Below are positions 43,361-55,100 of a stretch of DNA of 64,000 bases, piece after piece. The stretch covers positions 3,379,769 to 3,443,768 of the forward strand of contig JACAXG010000064.1 in the NCBI GenBank assembly GCA_018881555.1, written 5' to 3'. Within the stretch, counting starts at the first letter, position 1. Every line of letters starts with the position of its first letter. The notes beneath the pieces are model-generated. The model was not told where the DNA came from, did no database searches, and was given only the letters and a program-made list of their open reading frames with translations. Both the position numbers and the translations under genes were made by a program. Source of the stretch: Amblyornis subalaris (lineage: Eukaryota; Chordata; Aves; Passeriformes; Ptilonorhynchidae).

Positions 43361-43524
43361 GAATCATAAAATGGTTTGGGTTGGAAGGAACCTTAAAGAT
43401 CATCTTGTTCCAACCCCCTGCCATGGGCAGGGACACCTTCCACTATCCCAGGTTGCTCCAAGCCCCATCCAACCTGGCCTTGAACACTTCCAGGGATGGG
43501 NAGTCCAGAACTCCTCTGGGCAAA
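43361..43524 (-). mobile_element. CR1 LINE 3' end, type A, young
   Basis: 'gaatcataaaatggtttggg', 'gaaccttaaagatcatcttg', 'ccatgggcagggacaccttc' and 'tatcccaggttgctccaagc'. The first 150 bp are very close to the type A consensus. The match stops abruptly at 'ctctgggcaaagat'. Confidence 0.94.
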
Positions 43525-44545
43525 GATATATAAGAAGGATTGTGCAATCCTATTCATGAGGGAGTCCAGCTTTCCAAAAGAATCTGTTAAAAATTCTTAG
43601 CCCTGACATCCATGATGGCACCAAACACACAGAGAAAGCAGAAGAAAACTCACTTTTTTTCATCTCCATGCATGTGTTGAATGAGAGACACTCATCTGAC
43701 TCCTTCCATGGCTCTACCAAACCATCCCCAAATCAGATGCACAGCAGGTTTTGCATAACATGTTTAGCTGCCTAAAAAGTACCATTTTTTTTTTATTTTA
43801 TCCAAAAGAGGAGTGCAGGTTTGCTTGCAACACCCAAACATGGATCATCCAATTTCTCTTCACTTTCAAACTCCTTGATCCTTCCAGCTTTTCGGGTCGT
43901 GCCTGAGAAGACCTTCTCAGTCTGAGCCCCTTCCTGTTTCCCAGCCTGTTCTGCGGTGGGGAACAGCAGGAGCAGACACGGTGCTTTGGAGCTGGGTGCA
44001 TTAATAACTGTCTCCACTCNGGGTTTCCCTGGCCAGACATCCACGACTGCATTTCCTATTTTAGCTCACCCCGTTCAGCAGGACTCTGCTTGCCTGGCTG
44101 AACGTGTTTTGCAAGGCACAATCCCCTTCCCTGTCTGTTATTGTCATTCTTTGTTAAAACCTGACCTTGCAATGAGGCAAATCTAAACACATTGTGCTGG
44201 GATAAACCCGGCTTGCCTGGTTATTCCCTGGTTTCAGCCTCAGCTNTGAGGAGCAGGAGCAATCCCCTATTTTTCTTGTGTTCATGACTGATCGAAAAAG
44301 ATAAATTCTTGGCTCTAGCTGCAAGAGAGGGTCTTAAAATGCCATTACAGCCTGGGTCTTTGCTTTGCTTGAGGTCTATCAGTGGATCAGTTACGGTGTG
44401 TCTGAGTAGCAGCTGAAATCCCTGTTACAAAAATATTTGCTGTGCAGCCTCAACAAAACCCCAGGTCCCAGGAATTCTTTTCCCCATCCCATCAGAGCTG
44501 CCTAATTCTCCTTCACTGTGATTTTGCCTCTTTAATCATTCATTT
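43525..44545. other. Unique DNA
   Basis: No recognised feature. Confidence 0.45.
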
Positions 44546-44636
44546 TCATAGAATCATAGAACGGTTTGAGTTGAAGGGAGCTTAAAAATCATCTAATTCC
44601 AACCCCCCTGCCATGGCAGGGACACNTTCCACTAGA
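44546..44636 (-). mobile_element. CR1 3' tail fragment, type A
   Basis: 'catagaatcatagaacggtt', 'tgagttgaagggagcttaaa' and 'cccccctgccatggcaggga', ending 'ttccactaga'. It carries a sharp 5' truncation. Confidence 0.93.
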
Positions 44637-46102
44637 TTTTAATGGGAGTTGATTTTTTCATGCACATTGATTTCAATATGCATGTCAACAAGTTGCANAC
44701 ACTTTTGATTCAACACCCAAAAAACAATATATCCTAATCTGCTTATTTTATTGGTGCCATTTGTCTCAATTCTAGCAGGAGCAATATTGCTTACAATGAT
44801 TTCGAAATACAATATACTAATTTTATTTACTGTACACCTGNTAAGTCTGAAATACAACCACACTCTTTTTTTCATGTTATTACACAAATGATACATCTGG
44901 ATAACTAGAACTTATTAAGTCATCTCTTCATTTTAATATCTGCCACTCATGCTGTACATGCAGAATAATTTAAATAGCAGTAATTACCTAGCAAACGTCT
45001 TTGTCTTGGAATAATTTGCAGCACAGTTTGGCTGCCGCTCCTGAATGAAGAATTGTGGAGGTTTTTGGTTTTTAAGTAACTACAGAGGAGCAGAAACTTC
45101 AGATGATTACTAGACATGTCCATTATTCAGTAGGGTTCTGTCTTGCTTTGCCTCATCTCAAGTTTTACACATTGAAAATTGGCATAATTTCTTCGCTGGA
45201 GTCAGATCAGAAGTTGGGCTGTGCTCATGAACACCAGAGACAGGAGGTAAAGAAAGGGATGAGACATGAAACACAACCAAGGAATATTGACCAAGCACTG
45301 GTTCACATCCAGATTTGAGGTCTATTCCCAACTGTGCCCAGGCTGCACAGATGAGGAAGTTTTTGGAAGCCACTCATTCAAGAGTAGGTTATGTAAAACT
45401 CTTTAGCAGCTTCTTCTTGACCTATTGAGGTGAGAAAAGTTACTCCAGAATCCACTGACTCAGGCCTTGGTGTTGCTGCAGGTTTTCTTTGAGCACTGTT
45501 GAGCGGGAATGCCCTTCTTTCAAAACCTGCGGATGTTTGGGCAGTCTGTTCCTCCAGCCTTTCTTCCCCNTCACTGCAGGGGTGGATGAAGCACTCCAAG
45601 AATGTGCTTTACTTCTTTTTGATACCTTTTGAAGCTGGGTAGTGAAAGACCCTCCACGCATGTGAGCTGTTGTCAGCACTGGTTTGTTTCCACTGCCGTG
45701 CTTGTATCACTCCGTGTGGCCCAGCTGCTGCTGCTTCCACATGGATGACTCAAGAAGCTGTAAAATAACTGGATTTCTACCCTGAGAGTCTCTCCTTTCT
45801 ATGCTTTCACAGTACAGCCTAATTTTAGCTGCTGCTTCCACGCCTAATCATGCAGATTTCAGATGCATTGGCTGCTCTGGATCATTTAAATGTGCCCCAG
45901 AAGTAGAGGGGGGCAAAGGAAACACTTCCAAATAGATGGGAGAGGTGTCAGGTGTATTGGGAGTGGGTGTTCTGATCTGAGCACGGAAAAGATGATGCTA
46001 AGGGCTGGAAAGATTGATTTTGAGACGGGGGGGAGTGGGACATTGAGGAGTGGGATATTAAATCTAAGATGTTGTTGTTACTGGTCTAACTATCGTGAGC
46101 AC
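44637..46102. other. Unique DNA, AT-rich first half
   Basis: 44640-45000 is notably AT-rich without simple repeats. No gene, RNA or repeat recognised. It would be worth aligning for conserved non-coding sequence. Confidence 0.4.
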
Positions 46103-46286
46103 GGCTCTTCAGCCTTGAAAAGAGACAAGTGNCAAGGGACCTCATCCCTGCCAGTGCCTTCAGGGAGGGGTCAGAGACGGACCAGGCTCTGCTCTGTGGG
46201 GCCCAGCTATGGGACAAGAAGAATGGGCAGGAACTGATGCCCAGGAAGTTCCACTTGAACATGAGGAAGAACTTCTCTCCTGTGCC
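46103..46286 (+). mobile_element. CR1 LINE fragment, type C
   Basis: 'ctcttcagccttgaaaagag', 'aactgatgcccaggaagttc' and 'cacttgaacatgaggaagaa', then 'cttctctcctgtg'. The 3' end and tail are missing. Confidence 0.88.
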
Positions 46287-46340
46287 TCCAAGGTCTGCTG
46301 AGNGTTGTGAAGGTGGTTTGGTGCCATGGAGTCAGAGCAG

Positions 46341-46568
46341 AGATCACAGAGTCACNGAATGGTGTGGNTTGGAAAGGACCTTAAAGATCATCTCATTCCA
46401 ACCCCCCTGCCATGGTCAGGGACACCTTCCACTAGACCAGGGTGCTCCAAACACCATCCAGGGTGGCCTTGGACACTTCCAGGGATGGGGCAGCCACAGC
46501 TTCTCTGGGCAACCTGTGCCAGGGCCTCCCCACCCTCACNGGGAAGGATTTCTTCCTAGTGTCCATGC
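46341..46568 (-). mobile_element. CR1 LINE 3' end, type A
   Basis: 'agatcacagagtcacngaat', 'aaggaccttaaagatcatct', 'tcagggacaccttccactag', 'cttctctgggcaacctgtgc' and 'gaaggatttcttcctagtgt'. It may have inserted into the type C copy at 46103-46286, whose 3' end is missing. Confidence 0.94.
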
Positions 46569-48117
46569 TCCCACTTCAAAGTGCTCAGATCCCATTGAGA
46601 AAGCTCCAAAATTGGCTATTTCTGGCCTTGTTTAAATACTTCTGTTAACCAAAACTCTCAGCAACTTTANGGAGCTCAAGTCTGACACCTGAAATCCCTC
46701 GTATTTTATAACGATCTGGCCTTGGGCAGCAGAGGCGGACAAGACCAGCTTCCTCCGGCCACCCTTTCCTATGATCATCCCAAGGAGCAGCTCACGTCAG
46801 GAGTGTTTCCATGGTTTCGGTGTCTGGAACAGACTGTGTGTGGTTCCATCCCATGCATTACTCATGACAGACACTGATGTTGGGGTGATTCAGGTGGGCT
46901 TTGGGAACTGGGAGTGATTATCCGAGATGAATTTTTTGCCCTGTTCCAATGTACATTGTGAAGCAGAGAGTGACTGGGAGCAGATAAAGCATGAAGGGAA
47001 CAAAAATGTCATTGGCAAGAGCAGGGCAAAAATGATGGGAAAGGTCGGAGGGATTCTACAGTTGCAGTGTTCACCCCACGGTTGTGGGAAGAGCAGGTGG
47101 CAGGCTGGGGTTAAACACTTGCAGCCTGAAGGTTTTCCATACTCAAGTGGGAAACTCTGGCTGAAACAAATGTCCAAGGCACAGTGATGTATCCAGGAAA
47201 TGCTCCTCATCCTTCACATGAGTAATGGAATAAATGAAAACCATGGAACTGCAGGACATAATTTTTTTCTAAGATCTGCTGGAAATTGAAAGATTATTTT
47301 CCCAATAAAGGGCTGAAAAATATTTCCCCTAAATAAGCAGTTCTACAGGTTGCCTTATGGCCTTCTAGATGCTGCCTATTCTTGTTTGGTTTTGTTTTTT
47401 CTTTCATTTTTTGAGGGGGAAATATTGTTGTACTTTTCCCCACAATATGAGGAGCATTGTCAGAAACACAAATTTACAGGACATTGTCTGTGGGTCTCAG
47501 ACCACAAACTTCTTCCTTCTTTAGACACCAGCTCAGAAAAGATTTTTGAAAAAATATTTTTGAGAGAAAATTTTAGTAGCTACAGTGCCTTTTTTTATTG
47601 GAAAAAAAAACCCAACACCAACAAAACAAAAATNCCTACCTCAAATTCCACCACTTGATTAAGAGTTTTTTCAGTGAAGGGCCATAATTTTCTGAACAGT
47701 TCAAATTTTAGCTGTCTTAATAGCATCAAGTGGCTTCTAGTTGTCATGGAGAATGAACTCCCTAGCCTAGACTTGGATACTCTGACGTAAAAAGACCCTT
47801 AAAACATTTTTCTCCAGGATAGCAAGGGATCGTTGGCAGCTTGAGTTCAGGCTGGCTTCGAGGACAATTAGGGAGCAAGTTCAGGTGTTCCCTGGGTTTC
47901 CATCTTGATTAGGTGTAGTGTGGCTTAAACATCAACCAAAGGAGGTTGATAGATGTTCAAGGACAAAGTTCACCCTTTGCAATGGTCTGNGTTTTAAAAA
48001 TAAGCTGCCCAAAGCAAAAATAGTCAGAATTTACAGTCGTTGTCTGAGTTAATCCCTAATTTTGATGGCTGGTTGGTTGACACCTCTGAGGGTCACTGCA
48101 AGCTCAGNTGAAAATAT
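46569..48117. other. Unique DNA, 1.5 kb
   Basis: No recognised repeat or gene. Overlapping open frames on opposite strands at 46890-47210 are without domains. Confidence 0.45.
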
Positions 48118-48342
48118 CATGGAATCATAGAATGGTTTGGGTTGGAAAGGACCTTAAAGATCATCTCATTCTGACCTCCTGCCANNNGCAGGGACACCTC
48201 CCACTGGACCAGGTCCTCCAAGCCCTGTCCAACCTGGCCTTGGACACTTCCAGGCATGGGGATCCACAGCTTCTCTGGGCAACCTGTGCCAGTGCCTCCC
48301 CACCCTCACAGGGAAGAATTTCTTCCTCATCTCTAATCTAAA
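48118..48342 (-). mobile_element. CR1 LINE 3' end, type A
   Basis: 'catggaatcatagaatggtt', 'aaggaccttaaagatcatct', 'gcttctctgggcaacctgtg' and 'cagggaagaatttcttcctc', ending near 'tctaatctaaa'. It forms a long inverted pair with the plus copy at 49255-49490. Confidence 0.94.
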
Positions 48343-48959
48343 AGAATATTATAATTAAATAATATAAAAATAATCTTAATAGCCAATCTCAAACACCTGC
48401 ATAAGAGATGTCTAATTTGCATTTTGAGGGTTCTCCCTCAGACCTTTTGGCATTAAAATTGGACGTGGCTGGTTGATGTCGTTGGGAATGGACGATGGCT
48501 GCAGGTTGCACACCATGAATGGAGATCAAGCTATTTGGTTCTCAGCAATCCAGTATTCCTTTTGTGTGTCCTGGAAACACTCCTGTCTTCCTCCTTCTGG
48601 TTAGGGGTAGAAACTTTTCTCTGGTTGAGGCTGGAGGTTTGTGACCTGATTTTGGTACCACACACCACAGAGCACTGGTGGTTTCATGTGTTTCCTGCCA
48701 GGCTGGATATGACTGAAGACTTGACTGGTAAAGAGAGGGAAAGGGAAACCTTTCCCTCTNGAAACCTTTCCCTTGGAAAAAACCAAGAGGGAAAGGGAGC
48801 TTGTTCCCTGCTGCATCTCCTGAGCTGAGTNGCACCACGTGATCTTAAATAACCATCTGTTGATTATTTTTCTCCTGAAGATTGATGGATGTGATTCATG
48901 GCCCTTTCCAAACAGAGCTGCTCCCTGAAAAAGGTGTGAGAGCTTCTGTGAGAGCGACA
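48343..48959. other. Unique DNA with a double hairpin
   Basis: No recognised repeat family. It contains the hairpin-forming stretch at 48734-48796. Confidence 0.45.
48734..48796. other. Two adjacent hairpins
   Basis: The first is a perfect 11-bp stem, AGAGGGAAAGG (48734-48744) with CCTTTCCCTCT (48749-48759), around a GAAA loop. The second pairs CCTTTCCCTTGG (48765-48776) with CCAAGAGGGAAAGG (48783-48796) across six A, with a 2-base bulge. The arms share the same purine motif, so alternative pairings are possible. Its role is unknown. Confidence 0.8.
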
Positions 48960-49032
48960 GAACCATAAAATCANGGAATGGTTTGGGTTGAAAGGGACCT
49001 TAGAGATGATCCAGTTACAACCCCTCTGGGGT
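48960..49032 (-). mobile_element. CR1 3' tail scrap, type A
   Basis: 'gaaccataaaatcanggaat'-like reversed tail, then 'gtttgggttgaaagggacct' and 'tagagatgatccagtt'. About 70 bp remain. Confidence 0.88.
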
Positions 49033-49254
49033 GTCTTCGAAAGCAAAGAAGGAAAAAAAGTCAGATAGATCCAGATCTTCTGTATATTTTACAGAGGGTC
49101 TTTGGGCAGTCTTGCCAAGACCACTGGATTCTTAATGGGATTTTCTGGGAGATTTTCCTACATTCTCTTGAGCTATTCATCTGAAAAACAATTGCACACA
49201 GTTTTTTGCAGCTGGGGCTGGCAGTGCATTGCAGGACTTCTCCAAGACCCTGGG

Positions 49255-49490
49255 AGAAGGGTAGATTTGGGTTAGATAACAGGAGGAAATTCTTCCCTGT
49301 GAGGGTGGTGAGGCCCTGGCACAGGTTGCCCAGAGAAGCTGTGGCTGCCGCATCCCTGCAAGTGTCCAAGGCCAGGTTGGATGGGGCTTGGAGCAACGTG
49401 GGATAGTGGGAGGTGTCCCTGCCCATGGCAGGGGGTTGGAACAAGATGATCTTTGAGATCTCTTCCAACAGAAAACATTCNACAGTTCTA
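49255..49490 (+). mobile_element. CR1 LINE 3' end, type A
   Basis: 'gggttagataacaggaggaa', 'gtgagggtggtgaggccctg', 'agaagctgtggctgccgcat' and 'gtccctgcccatggcagggg', with the tail 'acattcnacagttcta'. The antisense 209-codon open frame over this region is a shadow. Confidence 0.95.
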
Positions 49491-50410
49491 AGGGAAAAGA
49501 AAGTCAGATTTCCCAAAGCAATCCCAAAGTATTCCTGTGCCTGGGATCTTGGTAAGGTGTGAAAAAAATCCCCTGTTGTTGGAATCTGCTCTGAGCCCAT
49601 CGCTTCAGTCACATTGAGTGCTCTGAGATGGAACTCCCAGGCAGCAGCTCCCCCTCCGAGACCTCTCAGAGACTTCCCCTGGGACTTCATGCAAGAGATT
49701 TCAACTACCCTTTGCCAGCACTTCTCTTACTCCCAGAACAGAAATAATACTTTCTTAAATCACTGAGATGTTACAAAGGTGAAATTGCAAAAGAAAATTG
49801 AAAGATGAAATCGAAAAAGTAAAACCAAAAGGTAAAGCTAAAAGATTGTGTTGCCTGTAAGAAGAAAAACAAACCACAAAGCAAACAAACAAACGACAAC
49901 AACAACAAACAAACATGAAAAAACCCCACAAGTTAATTGCTGCTAAAAGTAACTTTTTTGCAGCTCAGGCACAGGATGTCTCTGTTTACTCCCAGAATGG
50001 GTGGGGGATAAGCGACAGCCGGATAATCTGAAAATTAAAGAAAGAAAAGTCAACAAGTTGAAATGATGTATTGTAGTCATTAGTAACAGCACTGCAATAA
50101 CCCAGCTTTCAGCACTTCCAAATGCCCGTCTCCATGTGCACTTTCTTATAATAAGAATAATTTCCCTACCTGTTCTCCCAAATCCCTTTAAACAGTGCTG
50201 GGGCAATGTTGTTCTGCTTCTCCTGGGGTGAATCTTGCATTATTACTAAAGCAGGAACAATGTGAGGTTTTTATAGAAGCAAATCTCACTGGCTCTTTTT
50301 CCCCATGGAAGATGCTCTGACNATTGTGTGTGTGTGCCTCTGCTTGCCAAAGCTTTTCCCTGACCTGCTGTGTGGAGCTGGTCTGGAATCCCTGCACCAA
50401 AGAGGAAGAG
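49491..50410. other. Unique DNA with a CAAA-rich stretch
   Basis: Apart from the low-complexity stretch at 49882-49914 I see no recognised feature. Confidence 0.45.
49882..49914. repeat. Imperfect (CAAA)/(CAA) microsatellite
   Basis: Runs of CAAA and CAA units with a single G interruption. The sequence around it is A-rich. Confidence 0.9.
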
Positions 50411-50632
50411 AATCACAGAATCACAGAATCATCACAGAGTCACAGAATCCCAGAATGGGTCAGGCTGGAAGGGACCACAGTGGGGTCATCTGGTCCAAAC
50501 TCCCTGCTCAAGCAGGGCCATCCCACAGCACATGGCACAGGATTGTGTCCAGACAGTTCTGGGATATCCCCATTGAGGGAGANTCCATAATCTCTCTGGA
50601 AAGTCTGTGCCAGTGCATGGTCTCCCAAGGGA
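50411..50632 (-). mobile_element. CR1 LINE 3' end, type C, expanded tail
   Basis: About six reversed 8-bp tail units (variants of AATCACAG) are followed by 'aatgggtcaggctggaaggg', 'ccctgctcaagcagggccat', 'cagcacatggcacaggattg' and 'ctctggaaagtctgtgccag'. The tail is longer than in any other copy here. Confidence 0.93.
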
Positions 50633-51216
50633 AGGCTTGGTTGCACCTTGCTTTTGGCATCCATCCTACCGCACCTTCCAGCTTTGCACACAAATCTGCT
50701 GCCAAGTGAAGCCTTTCGTTGAACCTCTGGTCACATCACCAAGCAGAAGACATCATGGACAGCTCTTCCTTCAAGGTTTCCTGGAGTCCAGCCTGGAAAA
50801 GTCCTGATATAACCTATCTCAAGTGGCTACATTTGTAGGGAATAAATTTATACGTAACTTTAGCTGGCTACATGGAAAGATTTTCTACTTGTCTTGAGCA
50901 AAGAGTTGGGAGCATTCAGATTTTTTTCTGCAGCACTCCCTGGCACGGAGAGCAAACGCCTCTAAGATGCTTTAGGAGAAACACTCTGTGATCTGGTACA
51001 TCAAACACATTGAAATGAGCTGCAAACTTATGATACCAAATTATTGCTGTCAGCTGGGCAGGTGTAAACTGCTCCATCAGACCGCAGAGCTCAAACACCC
51101 ACCTTTAAACAAGGCTGCACTACCAAAAAAATAGGTTGGAGCAGAAATGATCACAACCCAACTCTCTCCCCAAGGGGCAGTGAGGGAGCAGTGAATTTTG
51201 TTCAGAAAGTCTCGCC
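50633..51216. other. Unique DNA
   Basis: No recognised feature. Confidence 0.45.
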
Positions 51217-51450
51217 TGTAGGGAAAGGGCCTCAGTTTGCTCCAGGGAAGGTTTAAATTGGATAACAGGAAAAATTTCTTCACTGAAAGGGTGGTCAAGA
51301 ATTGGAATGGGCTGCCCAGGGAAGTGGAGGAATCGCCATCCCTGGAAGTGGTCAAAGTATCTATAGATATGGTGCTTGGGGAAAGGGTTTAGTGATGGGT
51401 TAATGATCTTGGAGGTCTTTTCCAACCTTAGTAATTCCATGATTCTACGA
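51217..51450 (+). mobile_element. CR1 LINE 3' end, type B
   Basis: 'gcctcagtttgctccaggga', 'tttaaattggataacaggaa', 'ggctgcccagggaagtggag' and 'gatcttggaggtcttttcca', with the tail 'gtaattccatgattctacga'. Confidence 0.93.
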
Positions 51451-51864
51451 AATTCCTACACCTTGCTGGGCAAGTCTCTCCCTGCCTTGCTGTTGCCCTC
51501 GTGTTTCATCCCACCTTCCCTTGTGGATCAGCCTGGACTTGCAGCTTCCTGACACCACTCGTGAAGAATTTGGGGTTACTAGGTAATAAAACATCGGGAG
51601 GAATTCAGTGGCATTAAATCCAAGCATGGCACACAAGGAAAACAACAGTTCNGACTCCGTGCACAGCGATGGGCTCTGAGCTGATTATTGCTGCCCAGGA
51701 ATGGCATTTGGGTCTTGTAATGAACAGTTGAATGAAATTATGAGCTCATTGTTCTGTAGCAATCAAAAGAGGAAATTGAATGTTAAGGATTATTAAGGAG
51801 GGAATAGAAAACCAAACAGAAATCATTGTAATGCCACTGAAGAAAGGCATTTTGGACCTGCCTC
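51451..51864. other. Unique DNA
   Basis: No recognised feature. Confidence 0.4.
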
Positions 51865-52148
51865 TCGAATATTGTGTCTGGTGCTTGTCCTCCCCTCTCA
51901 AAAGGCTTTAGTGGCCCCGGAAAAGGCTCTGAGAAGATGCCAGAAGGGTGGTAAGGAACAGCTGCAGCAGAACAGAAAAGGATTAAATNGATGTGCACGC
52001 TTCAGTCTTGAAAAAGACATTTTGGGGAGGGTTTTTTTCNGGCTAAAGTCATGATGGGAGTGGAGGCAGGGACAGGGAAATGGAATANGTTCTTCACAGG
52101 CAGTGTGTGGTTGAGCTGTGGCATTCCTTGCCACGGGATGGGACTGTT
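51865..52148 (+). mobile_element. Ancient CR1 LINE relic
   Basis: 'aatattgtgtctggtgcttg', 'gccccggaaaaggctctgag', 'cttcagtcttgaaaaagaca' and 'gagctgtggcattccttgcc' followed by 'acgggatggga' follow the order of an old CR1 3' region. The blocks are separated by diverged sequence and no tail remains. Confidence 0.55.
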
Positions 52149-55100
52149 TCTAGGGAAAAAATAATGGAAAAAAAATATTTTATTATTAGGTTTATTAGTG
52201 CTGTTTAGCATCAGAGTCTGGCTGCCTTGCTTTTGTACTCTGTAACCACTCTCAGTCAAGGCATGGGCTGAAATTGTTTTTTGATCAGATACAGTCTTTT
52301 TATTTTAATGTACTCTTATTTAAGCTTTTCCTGCTGAATTCTTACAGACTTANACAGTCACAGCTGACTTTATTAGGTAGGAAAGGAGAGGAAAGTCTCA
52401 TTGAAATCACAAAAATTATTTATTTGGTAAACAGCAGGAAACAGAAATCCCACAGAAAAGTCCTAACAGGAGGACAGCAATGCATAGATGGCTCCTAAAA
52501 CTGCATTTATTGCTATGAGAGGACATCATCCAATCTATGGATGATAAACAGGGGAGAGGAGAGTCGATGAGAATGTCAAAGTAAGCTTCTCCCATGAAAA
52601 GCTCCAAGGAATTGATAATGCCTGTAATATGAACTGGTGCCAGGCCTCTGCAGCACAGCCAGCTGCAGGCAGAAGAACCTATTTAAATAAAAAATCCTCT
52701 CTTTTCCCACTTTGCACTCTTTTAATAATAACAATAATCATTCAGGTTGACTTGGACAGGCTTAGAAGCAGTGAAGCAAAGATTTANTAGGGTTCAAATG
52801 AGTCTAGATTTAAAAAAAAAATGTGCTTTTTCTGCCATGTGCTCGAGGCTGTACTGCCGGTTCACACTTTTAATAACGTCTTACATATATGGAAAGGTGG
52901 GGGAAGAGGAATTTCCTGGATCACTATGTCAGCTTCTCACCTCAATCATCACACCTTGAAAATCAGGCAAAGAATCTCCCTTTCACTCACTCACCCTTTT
53001 AGACTTTCCCTTCTGTTTCCAATTGGNTGCATCTTTCTGGAATGTGAGTTGGCAGAGCTCAAGGACTGGGAGTTTTCTTGAGTCTTTGTGAAAGGGCATC
53101 ACCACCTCTTTCCCTCACCTGAAATAAAGGTCAGTGAGTCACAGTTTGTCTGAGGANGCTGTTGGGGACACAAATATGTAGCGGGTTAGTGGATCTCTGC
53201 TTTTCTGTGNGTATACACGGATAACCTGAGAGGAAGACAGATCTGAGTGGTTTCTTGCTAAATTATCCCCTCTTTGATTAGATGATGCTTTTCAGCTTGA
53301 TTTGCAGTTGCAGATCTGGAGTTTGCAAACAATAAGCATCAAGTGTCAGGCAGCCAATTAATCTTCTGCTGAAATATACTGCTAAGTGGGAAACGCTTCT
53401 TTTTCCCTTTATTTTGTGCTGGTTTATGTCTCTCGCAATTTGCAGATGGCAGNTCTCGTAGCTTTCCTTGCTCGTGGCTCTAAAGCCAAAGAGTTAAAAT
53501 TATAATCTCCTTTAATTTCATAAGCGAATCAACCAGCAGATAAAGTAAAATTTAAAAAAAAAAAAAAGGGGGGGAGAGGAAAACAAGATATGCTTCTGGC
53601 GACAGAGTTGTGCTGTGGTGGATTTGAGTTAGATGGGAAAGTCTGCTGGCTTCCTTTGAGCAATGACTTTGCAAACCNTCCTCTTGGGGGAAATAATAAT
53701 TTTTTTTTTTTGCACTTTTATGGAGCTTTTCATCCATCAGTTTATGAAGGAATAAGAACAAAGTATTGTTAATGAGGATGGCTGGGACTCGTTTGTAGAC
53801 TAGACATTTAACAGAAAAATTAGAGAGCAAGTTCTGTGCTGGGGAGAATTTACGGCNTCAGGAGGCAACAAAGATGAGGGATGGGAGGGGACAGAAGCCA
53901 GCAGTAGGAAACAAACAGTGGTGGCGTAAATCCTCCATCCACACAGCAACGATCACAACCACTTTGTTCATTTATTGACGTGCCCTNCAGGACTCTGGAG
54001 CTTTCCAGGAGGGCCTCAAAACTGAAGGAGCTGGAAGTGTGAGGTTTGGGGAGGAGATTTGCAACGGGACACAGAGGGGACGTGAGAAACCCTTTCACCA
54101 TTGCAGCCACCACCAACTTCAGCCCAAGGTGATGTCCCCACAGATGATGTACCAACCGCCCTTGCAGAAGGAAAACGCCTGCTTTTTGATCCATTTCCCT
54201 GTTATATCAGATTATTGAGCTCAGTTTATGCTCACTGAGCCCACACAAGATTGTGCAGATCGAGCTCTCTTGTCCCAGCTGCCACCCATCCCAGCAAGGT
54301 CAAAGAGCACAACCTCAACTCAGGGAGACCCTGCCAAGGCAGGAAATACCCCAACAGTGGGAGGAGGAGATGGATTTTTTCCCATGGGAATGTCTACTGA
54401 CGTAAACACGTCTTTGCCAAGGNTGAGAGTAGCAAAGTGGATTTGTAAGGGCAGATGTGTGGGAGTGGAAAGAAGATGGGTGAAGTGAGCTGGGCTTGCT
54501 GAGGGCAGGGTTTGCATGAGTAAACAGAGGTGTCTGTTCTGGAACTGCCAATATCTGAGGCCAGCAGTGCTGGCTCCCTTTAAGGTCGAGGAAGAGTGAG
54601 TCAGCAGAGGTTCTTAGGACATTAATCATCTCATCTCCATCTTTATTTGATCAGACAAAACCCGCTCTGTACATCAGGTGGGATGAATCCCACTTCAGGC
54701 CAAGCCTTGGTAGTGGATTGTACCTGCTCAGGTGCAGACACTGCAATAGATGCAGTGACACTTGCTGGGAAAACTTAATTGCTCTTAGGGGATAAAACCC
54801 TTGCTGGGCTCCCTGCTGCCACAGACACGCTCCTGGCTGTACCCACGTGAGATAATTTAATGATATTTTGGAAAAATCTTTCTGAGCTGCAGTAGAAACC
54901 ATGTCAGCATGTGTAGTTCGTGCCTAGAATAAGATCTAATTTTGATTGCACAGGTGTTTTCAACCAAAATTTTCAAGTTGGAAAGGAAAACCTGTCACTT
55001 GTTTATGCATGGAAAACCTGTAAATTAGAGATCCACCTCCTTTTTGTCTCGTTTCTTGGTTGTGTACTGAAAAGATTCCCTTGCATGACATAAGGGAAGT

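Noticed and set aside
49061..49690. Minus-strand open frame of 209 codons
   Set aside because: The central part is antisense of the CR1 at 49255-49490. Similar antisense peptides recur at many CR1 copies here.
50411..50456. Short regularly spaced repeats that might suggest a CRISPR-like array
   Set aside because: The units are the 8-bp terminal repeats of CR1 without spacers, in a eukaryotic setting.
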